Source: Berghia stephanieae
Taxonomy: Eukaryota; Mollusca; Gastropoda; Nudibranchia; Aeolidiidae
NCBI GenBank assembly: GCA_034508935.3
Contig: CM067453.1
Span: forward strand, 27,504,473 to 27,568,472
Length of the DNA: 64,000 nt
Reading direction: 5' to 3'
Part shown: positions 1-10,019 of the stretch, piece after piece
How positions within the stretch are numbered: position 1 is the first letter of the stretch
How the letters are laid out: each line of letters starts with the position of its first letter
The notes under the pieces: model-generated
The model's database searches: none
Told to the model about the DNA's origin: nothing
What the model saw: only the letters and a program-made list of their open reading frames with translations
Program-made: the position numbers and the translations under genes

Positions 1-107
1 CCATTTTTCCCTTAAAGATGAGGGTCATTTAAGTCGATCGATATAGGACGACTTTTCTGGCCAGATTTTAAGACACGTGTATTTTCAACGTAAAACAGTT
101 AATTGGC
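1..107 (+). repeat. T4 palindromic element, right arm only
   Basis: Matches the right arm of the T4 palindrome seen whole near 12,716 and 37,791 (GATGAGGGTCATTTAA, ATCGATCGATAT, TTTTCTGGCCA). The shared CAGTTAATTGG also occurs beside the copy at 16,391. The left arm lies outside the window. Confidence 0.75.
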
Positions 108-156
108 TAGGGTTGTCTGAATATCATATTTATAGGACGAGACAGTTAGGTTACAC

Positions 157-424
157 CACACTGCGAGCGAAGCGAAGCGAGAACATTAAAAAAAACAAAA
201 AAACAAAACAAATATAAGTGACTGGCAAAACTGAGGGGAGCGAGAGATTTGACCATTTTTCTTCGCTCGCATCGCTCGATGCACACCTTGTCTCCAGTCT
301 TACACCTCAGACTCTGAAATAAACGATTACACATTAAGCATGGATCGCTTTGAATCGCTCGCTTTCCATTGCTCTCAGTGAAGCCACAGAAGTAAATCGC
401 TTCGCTTCGTCTCGCTCGCAGTGG
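157..424. mobile_element. Candidate MITE with CACTGCGAGCG inverted ends
   Basis: The segment starts with CACTGCGAGCGAAGCG and ends with the inverse, CGCTTCG...CGCTCGCAGTG, giving imperfect terminal inverted repeats of about 20 bp around a 220 bp core. More GCGAG/CTCGC motifs lie inside. No second copy was seen in this window and no target duplication is clear, so the mobile-element call is an inference from structure. Confidence 0.45.
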
Positions 425-683
425 ATCCATAGCCTAATGCTCAGGCGGCACATATCCTACAGTAAACAAACCAGAGACCCACCAAATACACATCATTATA
501 CCTGCCTCGTTACGACGAACACTTCAAACTGACGCCACCTCACTATTTTCCTCAAAAATAAAGTAAAATAAAAGGGGAAAAATCCATCCGTAGACAGAAC
601 GAGACGCCATCAACATATCGACCAACCCAAATTCAGATTTTACTTCTATTTTTAGTTCACGGGTCACTCCAAAGTATGTAATT

Positions 684-825
684 ATCGGTGGTAGGCGGAT
701 CAAAACATCTGAAGTCCCGATTTTCACGATCGGCGGATCAAAACTCTAAACTCTACACACGAACTTTGTGCAACATGTAATGTTTTATTTGGTTTTGGCC
801 GGATCAGACCTCTGATGTCATCCCA
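684..825 (+). repeat. T6 repeat copy
   Basis: Contains the T6 signature CGGCGGATCAAA, CCCGATTTTCACGATCGG and a distal GTTTTATTTGGTTTTGGCCGGATCAGACC. The same order recurs near 19,557, 23,190 and 35,831. This copy has a single core repeat unit. Confidence 0.7.
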
Positions 826-844
826 ATTAAACAAAACATGGTGC

Positions 845-915
845 GCAAACAAACAAACAAACAAACAAACAAACAAACAAACAAGCCAAAATACCCCAAA
901 ACAAACAAACAAACA
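845..915. repeat. (AAAC)n microsatellite
   Basis: A run of CAAA/AAAC units with one short interruption. It creates cysteine- and leucine-rich false ORFs on the minus strand. Confidence 0.95.
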
Positions 916-929
916 ACCCCCTCCCCTCC

Positions 930-1760
930 CAAGTTTGTATTACTCATCATATCAATTCTAAATTCCCTTTTTCGCACCCCATGTATCCCGGCATAATACT
1001 TCTTTGAGCTGGTTGAGCATAATTCAGGTGCTTGGTTTGTTACACCAAGTTTTAAGTATAATTCTAACCTTATCAATCGTCATCCTCTACCTGGCTGGGG
1101 TACCCGTTTACAACTGAATAGAGAGTGGTAAAATGTGTTTAGTTATGTACACAAATACAAACCGTCAGTATAAGGAAATCCTTTCTGACTTCATTGCGAC
1201 TCTTCAAGTTATTGATTTCTATTTACTGTTAGGTTGGATTCAGCACAGGAAAGGCTTTTTAAAAAAAATTATAACTTTTTAAGAAAGCATCTTTAAAGAT
1301 TTTGGCTTTTTGAAATGCTTTTTCAGATATTTGATTTTCCTCAAAGTTACTTTCGCCAAAAAAATAAAAATAAATAAACAATAAATAAATAAATACATTT
1401 TTTCCACATGGCCAATGACACCATAACAATACATGGATTTTTCAAAACGAATCATATTGAAAGAAACATTTTATGTCAAAGACTTTCATTCCAAGTGAGA
1501 TATATATGTATGTATATTTTTTTTTAATGTATGAATATAAAACATTTCTCGTAGCTTTTGGTCTATTTAAGTTGTCTCATTTTCCATTTTCCCCAACTTG
1601 TGACGCCCACATCCTTTATCTATTAATATCTCAATTGTCATCTGACACTGTTACCGATCGGGTATCTTATAATAATCAACATTCGTTAGCGGTTTTTGTT
1701 TTTTGTTTTGTTTTGTGTTTGTTTTTTTTTTTGTACTGGTACTCGATTGCCTTTACTGTC
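930..1760. other. Unassigned AT-rich interval
   Basis: No gene, repeat of a recognised family or long ORF was seen. It contains A/T homopolymer runs and an AATA-rich stretch near 1,370-1,400. Confidence 0.5.
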
Positions 1761-1762
1761 GT

Positions 1763-2014
1763 CCTCTGAAATAAAACACGTATTTCAAAATTTGGCCAGA
1801 AAAATCCTCCTTCAAATTACATCGGTCGACTAGAACGAACCTCATCTGGCCAAGAAACTCACAAGCCTGGGATTCCGTGAACACTTCTATGAAGTCCCAG
1901 GTTTGAGAATTCTTAGACAAATTGTGGGTAATTTTAATTGATCAATATTTGAAGGACGAGATTTCTGACCAAATTTTTTTGATACGTGTTTTTATTTTTT
2001 TTCATTTCCAGATT
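1763..2014. repeat. T4 palindromic element, degenerate
   Basis: Both arms are recognisable: TTTGGCCAGAAAAATCC on the left, and CCCAGGTTTGAGA followed by TTTGAAGGACGAGATTTCTG on the right. Arms are diverged relative to the copy at 37,791. Confidence 0.7.
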
Positions 2015-2099
2015 GATGGTAATTGAAAAAAAACAATTCACACATTTTTCTAGAGATAATAGTAAATACATAATAAAAAAAAGTGCAAAGTGACTTAAT

Positions 2100-2195
2100 T
2101 TTTTAGGAAAATAGGGCCCGAGACAAATCGAGACAATAAACTCAGAAGCTCCATGCGTATACAATGTCAAGTCGGTAAACATAGCATTGGGTATT
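2100..2195 (-). repeat. Dispersed repeat with TTTACCGACTTGACATTG
   Basis: The reverse complement matches 35,680-35,760 (ATGTTTACCGACTTGACATTG, then a shared CTCAGAAGCTCC-like segment). A short third piece (TTTACCGACTTGACATGG) lies at 2,521-2,540. Boundaries are uncertain. Confidence 0.5.
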
Positions 2196-2232
2196 GATGG
2201 TATGTACGTAACATTCAACGTTTAGTAGTAGT

Positions 2233-2412
2233 GATCGTGGATAGCTCATGCGGTAGAGTCACGCTCTCACCGGCCAGGCGGAGTTGTCGTACCAGCAAGG
2301 TCGCGGGTTCAAACCCCCATCACTGCCGCGAGAAAATGTTATTCTCTATTGTCTTCTGGCACATTCCTACTCACTTCATCTCTTGTTGTTATCAACATTC
2401 AAAGTTTATAAT
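2233..2412 (+). repeat. SINE-B, full copy
   Basis: The tRNA-like head has A box GGATAGCTCATGCGGTAGAG and B box GGTCGCGGGTTCAAACCC. The body continues ATTCTCTATTGTCTTCTGGCA to CTCACTTCATCTCTTG. Other copies are at 21,428, 57,868, 58,705 and 59,158. This is a pol III-type SINE, not a functional tRNA. Confidence 0.85.
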
Positions 2413-2629
2413 CTGTAAGAGATAATTTAACGAGACGTTATCACCCAACTGAAGTGAAAAGTTTCGAAAACCTGTGCCTAATTGAAGTTACATTGACAAT
2501 AAAAATATGAGCGAGATGATGTTTACCGACTTGACATGGCCTGATCTATGTAAGCATCGACTGCTATTAAAACATTTTTGCCACACTTAGAATGTCCAGT
2601 CTTTGTATTTCAGTCTTGGTTAGGGCTAT

Positions 2630-2862
2630 GACCGTAGCCATTGTTAACTGATAGCCTGACACTTACCAAAAACTGACGTCAAAAGACAAGTCTTTGCCGC
2701 AAAAGAAAGCAAATTGTGAGCTGTATTCATCAGTTCAACCAATGGAATCACTTGTTTCCTTAAGCACTAATAAACGACAATTCACTGAACAAATCTAAAG
2801 ATGACGTCAAACTATAACTCCTAGTGGGTTCTAGTGTCAGGATATGAGTAAACGATGGCAAT
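2630..2862 (+). mobile_element. T7 MITE
   Basis: The left end GCCATTGTTAACTGATAGCC pairs with the right end TGTCAGGATATGAGTAAACG. The interior has CAAAAACTGACGTCAAAAG and an ACCAATGGAATCACTTGTTT segment shared with 33,867 and 58,785. It is non-autonomous, about 230 bp. Confidence 0.75.
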
Positions 2863-3006
2863 GCTGGGACTTACAAAGGCTACGGATTGAGCGTAGCCTT
2901 CGTAGACGTAAAGCCAGACAACGTCAAAAAAAATTACGACACAATACAAGGCAACGACTACCAAACGACAGTAAAAGGTTGGTTTATATCAATAATAGGA
3001 ATAGGC

Positions 3007-3296
3007 TTCAACAGTCCTGACGTCACTTCCCTCGTAATGACGCATAGTAACTTAGTCACTGGTTCTAAACTATCTGAACAATGGCGGACGCCTTTATGAA
3101 ATACTTCTCCGACGAGCATAAAAGTGTATCCAGAGGAGAAAAACATTATAAGTCTGATCATGTTTTGACTTGTATACATTGTGATCACATGCCATGTGAA
3201 AAAGTTCTAGCCGGCATGAAGAATAAAAAGTACCTATTTTCTTTGTTTAGAACTAAGCTGCTCGTTGCTGGGCGGACGTGACATCAGACTATTGAA
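3007..3296 (+). mobile_element. T2 element carrying a SWIM/YqaJ-like first exon
   Basis: Ends TTCAACAGTCCTGACGTCAC and (inverted) TTCAATAGTCTGATGTCACG form imperfect inverted repeats. Inside, an ATG in the context ACAATGGCGGAC at 3,081 opens a 66-codon frame starting MADAFMKYFSDEHKSV and containing RGEKHYKSDHVL and MKNKKYLFSLF. From memory this resembles the N-terminus of invertebrate SWIM-domain/YqaJ proteins; no search was run. Upstream lies a TGACGTCAC CRE-like site. Of five copies in the window, this one keeps the longest open frame. Confidence 0.7.
3081..3281 (+). pseudogene. Captured N-terminal exon inside T2 (SWIM/YqaJ-like)
   Basis: A 66-residue frame with a good start context (ACAATGG). 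Segments GEKHYKSDHV and AGMKNKKYLFSLF resemble the region before the SWIM zinc finger of a multicopy invertebrate protein family, but the finger itself is absent. The frame ends inside the right inverted repeat (VAGRT stop). The other four T2 copies keep the same ATG but close earlier, so this is read as a passenger exon, not a working gene. The homology call rests on recall. Confidence 0.45.
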
Positions 3297-3574
3297 TCCG
3301 ATTGTCCCTGACCACTACTAACGACAACTCACTTTTCATTTTCCTTTGATGAATCTCGACGTCAGGGTGACGTGATTTAGGATTTTTTAAAGGAAAATGT
3401 CAAGCTGTCACTTCTATGGAGAATAGGATTTTTGAATCGGCGATCAGGATTACTGCGTGATGGCCTTTATGTTCCTAATCAGATGCACGTTTAAATTTTG
3501 AGATCCCTTGATTTGAAACAGAGACGATGCATAGTCAGGATAGAAATCAAAGCGTTTAGTGCCGGATATCTGGA

Positions 3575-3840
3575 GGTCCTGAAAGCTCACTTGATAGAGC
3601 ACTCACTTCAGAGGCAAAGAGTTCACTTCCGGTCCAAGGCACAGTCGAGATTTTTTTATCTGACTTCAACAATGATAAAGTGAATGGGTCTGTTTGACCT
3701 GATGTAAAGTGTGTACTTAATCAATTTTGCGATAGATTAGCGCTCTGTACAAAACCTTAGTCTACAAATACTTTACATATCACTGTTTGAAATCGGGTTA
3801 TACTCTGGTTCCACGAGGCTCATGGACGCTTTAAAAATCA
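3575..3840 (+). repeat. SINE-C, degenerate copy
   Basis: The head GCTCACTTGATAGAGCACTC and the tail ending GGTTCCACGAGGCTCATGGA correspond to the cleaner SINE-C at 18,205. Heavily diverged. Confidence 0.6.
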
Positions 3841-3889
3841 TGGGTTTTATTTTTGTTTGCGTTTTGTTTGTTTTTGTTGTTTTTGTGTT

Positions 3890-3902
3890 GTTGTTGTTTT
3901 TT

Positions 3903-3935
<33 letters not shown>
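3890..3935. repeat. T-rich homopolymer tract
   Basis: A long run of T, possibly the A-tail remnant of an insertion read on the other strand. It produces phenylalanine-rich false ORFs. Confidence 0.8.
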
Positions 3936-4149
3936 GTTTGTTTCTTTAACCATTATTTTGTACGGGATCATTCTCAAAAGGTCTCTCCTTTGTCTCTTAC
4001 GTAAACCAACACAAATACAACCATTATCGTGTCTGGTTTGGGCCAGATTGCTATTCAACAAAGTATTTTAAAATGGTTCCCTTGTCATAGGGTGATCGAC
4101 CAACAAATTCGTTGAAACCAGCTTAGAACTGTCTTGTAAAGAAAAAATC

Positions 4150-4246
4150 GTTTGTTGTTTTTATCATTATTATTATTGCTGTTGTTGTTGCTGTTGCTGA
4201 TGGTGGTGGTGATGGTGATATTGTTATTTACGTCGTCGTCGTCGTC

Positions 4247-4308
<62 letters not shown>

Positions 4309-4318
4309 GGTAGTAGTG

Positions 4319-4383
<65 letters not shown>

Positions 4384-4493
4384 GGTAGTAGTAGTAGTAG
4401 TTGTTGTTGTTGTTGTTGTTGTTGTTGTAGTAGTGATATAATAGTTTGCTGTTGTTGATGTTGTTTTTCTTGTTCTAAAGATGATGATGATGG

Positions 4494-4537
<44 letters not shown>

Positions 4538-4540
4538 TTT
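4150..4540. repeat. Compound trinucleotide microsatellite (GTT/GTC/TAG/TTG/GAT)
   Basis: Consecutive blocks of GTC, TAG (the longest, about 4,246-4,400), TTG, then GAT (4,480-4,536). Confidence 0.95.
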
Positions 4541-4609
4541 TATCGTCATTGTTGTTTTTGTGGTTGGCTAAATTGGTTAGATTAAGGGGGGCTTAGGTCT
4601 AATTATTAG

Positions 4610-5275
4610 GAAAATCCTTCAAAAAATTAATTTTGAGATTTTTGATAGAAAACAATATTTTATTATCTTAGAAATTATTAATATTGAAGTCCAGCTTCTC
4701 AAAATGGACTATAAAGGCACGAAAAACACAGGCGAAAATTTTACAGGTAGTAAGAAAAGTGTGAATACGGAAAGCTATTTTTCTATTTTTTCAATATGTC
4801 ATTTTGTGTCAAACATTTTTCTATGTATTCAATGAAATTATCTGAAAATTTCCACAGTTATCACAGAGATAATGTATAAGGTCACCATAGGGAGATGTTT
4901 TATAAGGTATGTGTATTTAACATCAATTTTGTTGTAACATTTTGATTCGCAACTTTGTAACGTTTTAAAAAAAATTCCATAAGCTAAAGCTGTAAAATCT
5001 CTCTATATCGTGACACAAAAAGCTACAATGTTGATAAGAGGGAAGAATATGGAGGTTATTCTTTCATTAGTTTTTTGTGGAAAGTTTGCCACAAGATTGT
5101 TATATTTGTTTATGACAGATCCCCAAATCAGGACGCAAAACTGCTGTCAACACAGATTATGTTCATTTTAAACACAAAAATGTTATCGTTTTTATCCTAT
5201 AATGACGGCACAGAATGATTAAAACCACCCAATATTGGTAATTAATTTTTAAAGAAAAGACCCAAACCGCCCTTT
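4610..5275 (+). repeat. R650 dispersed repeat, copy 1
   Basis: About 650 bp matching the reverse complement of 31,182-31,848. Shared landmarks are TTTTATTATCTTAGAAAT, GTTATCACAGAGATAATG, GGGAAGAATATGGAGGT, GCCACAAGATTGTTATAT and the end AAAGAAAAGACCCAAACCGC. In copy 2 the matching end runs into the CR1-like LINE, so R650 may be that LINE's 5' region. Confidence 0.8.
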
Positions 5276-5334
5276 TAGAGAAGTCTCTCTCCTTATGTTT
5301 TGTTCGTTATAATTCAAACTATTTTATTCTGTCC

Positions 5335-5532
5335 TATAGATAGTTCGAAATTGTCGTCACTCAGGCCTTTGTTATTGTTTTTTTTTTTGCCATCCGCGTT
5401 TATGAGTAATTCTCACTAAATTGTGTAACCTGACTATAAACGTTCATGGTTACACACAGTTTTGTGTGTTTGCCAGTTATACTTCCGGATGGCAATGTTG
5501 CAAACTTCTTAGCCAAGTGCATACTATCTATA
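5335..5532 (-). mobile_element. T1 MITE
   Basis: Starts TATAGATAG and ends CTATCTATA. Contains GCCATCCGCGTTTATGAG, GTTCATGGTTACACACAG and TATACTTCCGGATGGCAA. Orientation is set so that the GCGCTTGGC end is 5'. Confidence 0.85.
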
Positions 5533-5804
5533 CAATGTCTCAATGGCCGACGGCTTTTGTCCAATTTATTATCAATTAATTTTGACTGTACTGACATACT
5601 TTGATAACACGCATTTTGTCTTTTTTGGACAGAAAACGTGAACTGTCAACTGAGGTCACTTTGCCTAAAGGGGAAATTCTCCCTCCTGAATTTTGGACCA
5701 ATAAGAGATTGTTTAGTTTTATGGCAATTATTTCCGCTGATAAAAATAGAGTAGAAAGTGGGCTGCGCAGTAATGATATGTCAAATACATGTTTGTGTGT
5801 CCAC

Positions 5805-5805
<1 letters not shown>

Positions 5806-5886
<81 letters not shown>
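5806..5886. repeat. (GA)n microsatellite
   Basis: About 80 bp of near-perfect GA. The Arg-Glu or Ser-Leu ORFs across it are artefacts of the repeat. Confidence 0.98.
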
Positions 5887-5888
<2 letters not shown>

Positions 5889-6307
5889 TTTTAATGGGCA
5901 CAATAACTGCAACAATGCTGAGATTATTCAAAATGCTCCAAAATCACAGAGGCAAAGTTACCCAAATTTGACGGTACTTCATATTTGAATAGAAGGAATA
6001 AAGTTAACAGATATAGTAAAGAGCGTTTGTTCAAAAAGGACGCCTAACAGGCGACTAGTACTGTAGGAAATGGAAATACAGTTTCATATGGCTTGCTGGA
6101 GGAAGAAATGAAACATTGTGAATCGCATTTTAATAACATTAACATTATTCATTTGATGACAGCAGACACATAAGACCCAAAAACAGAGACGTATGAAACA
6201 ATGCGCGAAAATCCACATATCCGTGACAAGTGAGCAATATAAATGTTCATATAATTCATTATTCATGTTTCAAGTAGGATGGTCAGAAAAACTCACTCTC
6301 GCAGTAA

Positions 6308-6412
6308 CGAATGTTTGTTATAAACGTTTAAGGTTACACATAGTTTTGTGTGCTAGTATGTTAACTCTGGCGGACAGATGTTGAACATGTTTTACTTAAA
6401 CGAACAGTATCA
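6308..6412 (-). repeat. T1-related divergent fragment
   Basis: TATAAACGTTTAAGGTTACA, TTTTGTGTGCTAG and a CTGGCGGACAGATG segment correspond to the right half of a T1 relative also seen at 21,320, 32,880 and 48,713. Confidence 0.55.
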
Positions 6413-6526
6413 ATAAATTACGATGTCTTCCGAACTTGATGAAAGGTCTTCACACCTGACACCTTTCTGGAGTCCCATGAATGATGCGATTTGGCACGTT
6501 AGAGTCTCATCTGATCCATCCATAAA

Positions 6527-6788
6527 TAAAGATCTGAACAAGTGTGTATGAAAGGTGCTAGACAAAGCAAGAAAGAAAAATACAAGAAAAAAAAAACAGC
6601 CAAAAAAATCAGTCGACCTCGACTGAGGATCGAACCTCAGACCTTCTGATTACCGATCTGACGGTAATCGGAAGGTTCAATCCCCAGTCGAGGTCGACTG
6701 ATTTATTGGGATGTTATTTTTCTTGTATTTTCTTTCTTTCTTTGTCTGGCACCTTTCATACACACTTGTTCAGATCTTTATCTTACAC
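6527..6788. repeat. SINE-D foldback: two 3' parts head to head
   Basis: The left arm AAAGATCTGAACAAGTGTG through GGATCGAACCTCAGACC is repeated inverted as GGTTCAATCCCCAGTCGAGG through ACACACTTGTTCAGATCTTT. The centre is at the B-box region near 6,655, around a short TGATTACCGATCTGACGG spacer. The same architecture recurs at 49,285-49,520. Confidence 0.8.
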
Positions 6789-6973
6789 TGGTGGCTGCTC
6801 CTTAATTTTTTAAATTTAATATAATATAATCCGTCAATAAATGAAGCATATATTTTCTGGCGATAATTAAAAGGGAATTTTTTTCGATGTAAATAGACAC
6901 ATGAATAAATGAATAGATAAATAAATGATAAATGAATAAATGATTCATCTTAATATTAAATCTCTCAGCGATG

Positions 6974-7182
6974 GGCCCGGCCCGACAGCTCCGTTGGTAG
7001 AGTACTTGTTTCACACGTAAATGGACCGAGATCGATCCTGAGGTAGCTGAGTGTGGTAGATCTGCGGAACCGATAAATTAGCATCCTGTCCAAATTGTAG
7101 CAAGCAATTGTTATTGTCTGTTTCACGCTTTTGAAACCGGGATTAACTCTGGCTCCATGGGATTAATGGCTCTTAAAGACTT
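6974..7182 (+). repeat. SINE-C copy
   Basis: The head CCCGACAGCTCCGTTGGTAG has a recognisable A box, with GACCGAGATCGATCC at the B-box position. The tail ends CTCTGGCTCCATGGG and ATGGCTCTTAAAGA as in other copies. Confidence 0.75.
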
Positions 7183-7330
7183 TCTTGTTGTTGAAAATCT
7201 CTCAGTGCCAGGAGGCGTATAATAAGGCCTTAATATTTGCTTTCCATTACCTCCATTCCTTGGTTACGATCCTGGTCCCTCCCCAGGAGTGACATCTAAA
7301 TTCGTTCCCTTCCTATTCAACCATCCTATT

Positions 7331-7610
7331 CAACCCCCTCCTTACCCCCCAAAATCGGAAAATCGTCACATTCGTCACGATGCAGCCAACATTTTTTTAC
7401 ATTCAAATTTCTTTTGTACATCATAATATTTGAACAAAAATGTTTGCTATAGTTAAAGTATATCAACACGGTGTTGAAGAGCTCGTTTAGCAACAACATT
7501 ATGTATAGCAAGAACTAACAGATGTTGTGTTTGAGTGAAATAAATATATTTTTGTGTAGGTTGGGGACAATCCGGAAAATGGCCGGGGGGGGGGGGGGGG
7601 GGAGTTAACA
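7331..7610 (+). mobile_element. T5 MITE (TTAA-type ends)
   Basis: Left end CAACCCCCTCCTTACC, right end GGGAGTTAAC. The interior has GGAAAATCGTCACATTCG, TCATAATATTTGAAC and AATCCGGAAAATGGCC. Homologues are at 19,178, 24,634 and (inverted) 46,679. A poly-G run sits near the right end. TTAA at the ends is typical of piggyBac- or Kolobok-mobilised elements. Confidence 0.75.
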
Positions 7611-7644
7611 TGGTTGTAATGGGCAAAATTCTGTGTGGTTTGAG

Positions 7645-8052
7645 AGTATTACCAGCTGCAAGATCTGCCTCAGATTGCCACAAGTTGTGACAGCAGCTCT
7701 AGACACACTAAGATGGCCAAGACTCCAGTCTCGTAGAAATAACGCACGCATACATCTATTTCACAAAACAGTCAAAAGCAAACACTCAGCCAACAACATT
7801 CCAATCTACATTAACAATTCAAAAAGCTGATACTCGACCAGGCTTCATCAGATCGACAAATTCCACCAGCAAGTGCAAGAATAAACACATACAAATACAG
7901 CTTTTCCCCTCGAACAATACGTGCATGGAACAAACTACCACATGACATAATAGATATCACAGACCCAGCATCGTTTCAACGCGTTTTCCACATATTATAT
8001 AAAAACACGGGAGGATTGAATGACTTGAGTGACAGGATTAGTGTGGTGTGAT
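7645..8052 (+). pseudogene. LINE reverse-transcriptase C-terminal remnant (jockey/CR1-type)
   Basis: The first frame reads LDTLRWPRLQSRRNNARIHL, a motif typical of the end of jockey/CR1-like ORF2. The end, in another frame, reads YSFSPRTIRAWNKLPHDI and then DPASFQRVFHIL before a stop at about 8,052. The two frames are offset by an indel around 7,830-7,880, so this is a 5'-truncated dead copy. The catalytic core is missing. It ends 20 bp before the T3 element. Confidence 0.8.
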
Positions 8053-8072
8053 AGATAACATTGATGTGTATA

Positions 8073-8313
8073 GGGAATGAGATTAGCGGAAGAGTAGCGT
8101 CCCTTGATTGGACGTCACCCATAGTCTGTGACGTCACCGGCTGAAAAGTTATTAGAGAGAGAACGTCATGTTGGTTGTGCGCATGCGTCTCTCGTCCTCG
8201 CTTCCGCGCACAACCAACATGACGTTCTCTCTCTAATAACTTCCGCCGGTGACGTCACAGACTATGAGTGACGTCCAATCAAGGGACGCTACTCTTCCGC
8301 TAATCTCATTCCC
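8073..8313. mobile_element. T3 near-palindromic MITE, copy 1
   Basis: 241 bp, flanked by TA on both sides. The arms are near-perfect inverted copies for most of their length, from GGGAATGAGATTAGCGGAAG outside to AACCAACATGACGTTCTC inside. Motifs include a CCAAT box (GATTGGACGTCA), GTGACGTCACCGG, GCGCATGCGTC (NRF1-like) and CTTCCG (ETS-like). Copy 2 is at 41,573. Confidence 0.9.
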
Positions 8314-8459
8314 TATAAGATTGGCGGTGATGGGCACAGTGTGCCTTTTGCATCTTATGGTCTTGAACTTGCACTTAAACTAGCACCTCTACAATGAGTC
8401 ACAACACACTTTGATACGAAGCCATCTAGGCTGTCACATTTGAATATTCAGTTATTTCC

Positions 8460-8697
8460 CTTCAGAGTCATAAAGTCATTGAAGCCGGAGTTTATCCCAG
8501 TTTTTGTCACTTTTAAACAGACAGTAACAATTCCTTGCCATCCTTTGGATAAGACAGTAGTCTGACTATCCGCCAGATCTAATAGACCCAGCTACCCATT
8601 CAATGGTGGATGGACATGAGGATCAGAAAAATAATATCTGCACCAGTCCATGTGAGTGTGAAAGCGAGTGCTCTAATAACTGAACTATCGGAACTTC
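8460..8697 (-). repeat. SINE-C, near full length
   Basis: Inverted SINE-C: GAAGCCGGAGTTTATCCCAG is the tail complement, ATCTAATAGACCCAGCTACC the middle, and CTCTAATAACTGAACTATCG the A-box complement. Confidence 0.75.
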
Positions 8698-9100
8698 CTC
8701 CTCAGGCAAAACGGGACTTCCCCTAAAACAAAAGAACGTTGCCAGGTTCCCTCCACTTGCCTGTACCCAACCACCCCAATAATAAATACAATGGTTTACG
8801 TGGAAAGGAGTGGGATGTCATTTCCTCCACGATAATTAGAGGGATTTCAACCCTCACCTCTTCACCTCATCATTTCCTCCCCTGTCAACTCCATTCCTCC
8901 ATGGAATATTCTTGTTTTGTTAACCCTTTCATGGCGAGAGTGAAATTTTAGATTCTCTAACTATCCGTCTTGAAATATGAATCAATATGAACACTTATTC
9001 ATATATACCAGGGCAATTTTCAGATTCAGTTTCATGTTTATTTAGGTTTTTGACAAAAAATTACTAAATTTGATGGCAACATGAAAGAGAAAAAGAAATG

Positions 9101-9360
9101 AGAACAATAAATGGTAAATGAAACCAACAAAACAAGATGGTAAAAAACCCCAAAAACTTGAGTTTTTATATTGCGCAATATCCATTAAACGTAAACGTGC
9201 TCAAATCGCTTTACAAAGGATCCCTGACCAACAGCAACATAAAGGAGAAATAAAAGAGAATAAATGGTAAATAAAACCAACAAAACAAGATGGTACTAAA
9301 CAAAAACAAAAACCTGAGATTTCATATCACGCAATATCCACTAAACGTGCTCAACGCGCT
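9101..9360. repeat. Local tandem duplication around a SINE-A tail
   Basis: The block with GGTAAATGAAACCAACAAAA and AAGATGGTA followed by a SINE-A tail (9,152-9,245) recurs from about 9,256, where the tail opens a full SINE-A. Offset is about 150 bp. Confidence 0.65.
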
Positions 9361-9615
9361 TTACAAAAAGTCCCGGACCAATAGCAGTACGTAACATGTA
9401 GAACGAGACATAACGCCTGTTAGGCAATATCCCATTTTTCCCCCGACAGAAGCAACGCTGTTAACGGCCAGGTACTCATTTTACACCTGAGCACGATGAG
9501 AGAATGTGAGTAAAGAACCTTTTCCAAGGACTCAACTATACACCGAGCGAGGCTCGAACCAAGGAGCTTCCGATACGAAAGTGATTGTCATACCACAAGA
9601 CCACATAGCCACACA
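9315..9615 (-). repeat. SINE-A, full copy
   Basis: Read on the minus strand: head GGCTATGTGGTCTTGTGGTA with a GGTTCGAGCCTCG B box (here GGCTCGAACC in complement), body AACGGCCAGGTACTCATTTT in complement, and tail CACGTTTAGTGGATATTGCG in complement. A tRNA-derived SINE of about 300 bp, the commonest in the window. Confidence 0.85.
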
Positions 9616-9984
9616 ACTACTACTTATAATGGTGGCAAAAAATAGTACGAGTAATAACCAAAAAAAAAATACAACACAAATATTAAAAGAAAAGCGCATA
9701 TATATTCGGATAATCCGTATGAAATTGAGCTTCACGATCGTTCATTTATTCCCCGCATCAGACCATATGAACCATATTTCCATTTTATACAGTATCAGTC
9801 ACCTGTTAGGCGTCCTTATTGTACAAACGTATATAACATCCGTCACTGCCCATAGCCAAGCAGGATTCATACCTGAGTCGAGAGGGGTAGTGTGTCTAAA
9901 GTGCCGTAGCCAATGACAGTGTAACTGTTTTGTTTATTCGCCTTAATAACGCCATTATCACATATCCCATTCGTCTGTAGTGTT

Positions 9985-10015
9985 TCGTTGATAAAGGGGA
10001 TACCCGAAACGTCCA
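9985..10015 (+). ncRNA. Hammerhead-like motif, degenerate (Penelope-type)
   Basis: GTTGATAAAGGGGATACCCG followed by AAACGTCC: a GGG/CCC hairpin flanked by a CTGANGA-like and an exact GAAA box. The first box has mismatches, so this is probably an inactive relic. Confidence 0.35.
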
Positions 10016-10019
10016 CATT

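Noticed and set aside
5601-5988. ORFs ending in long Arg-Glu repeats
   Set aside because: Translation of the GA microsatellite with short random flanks.
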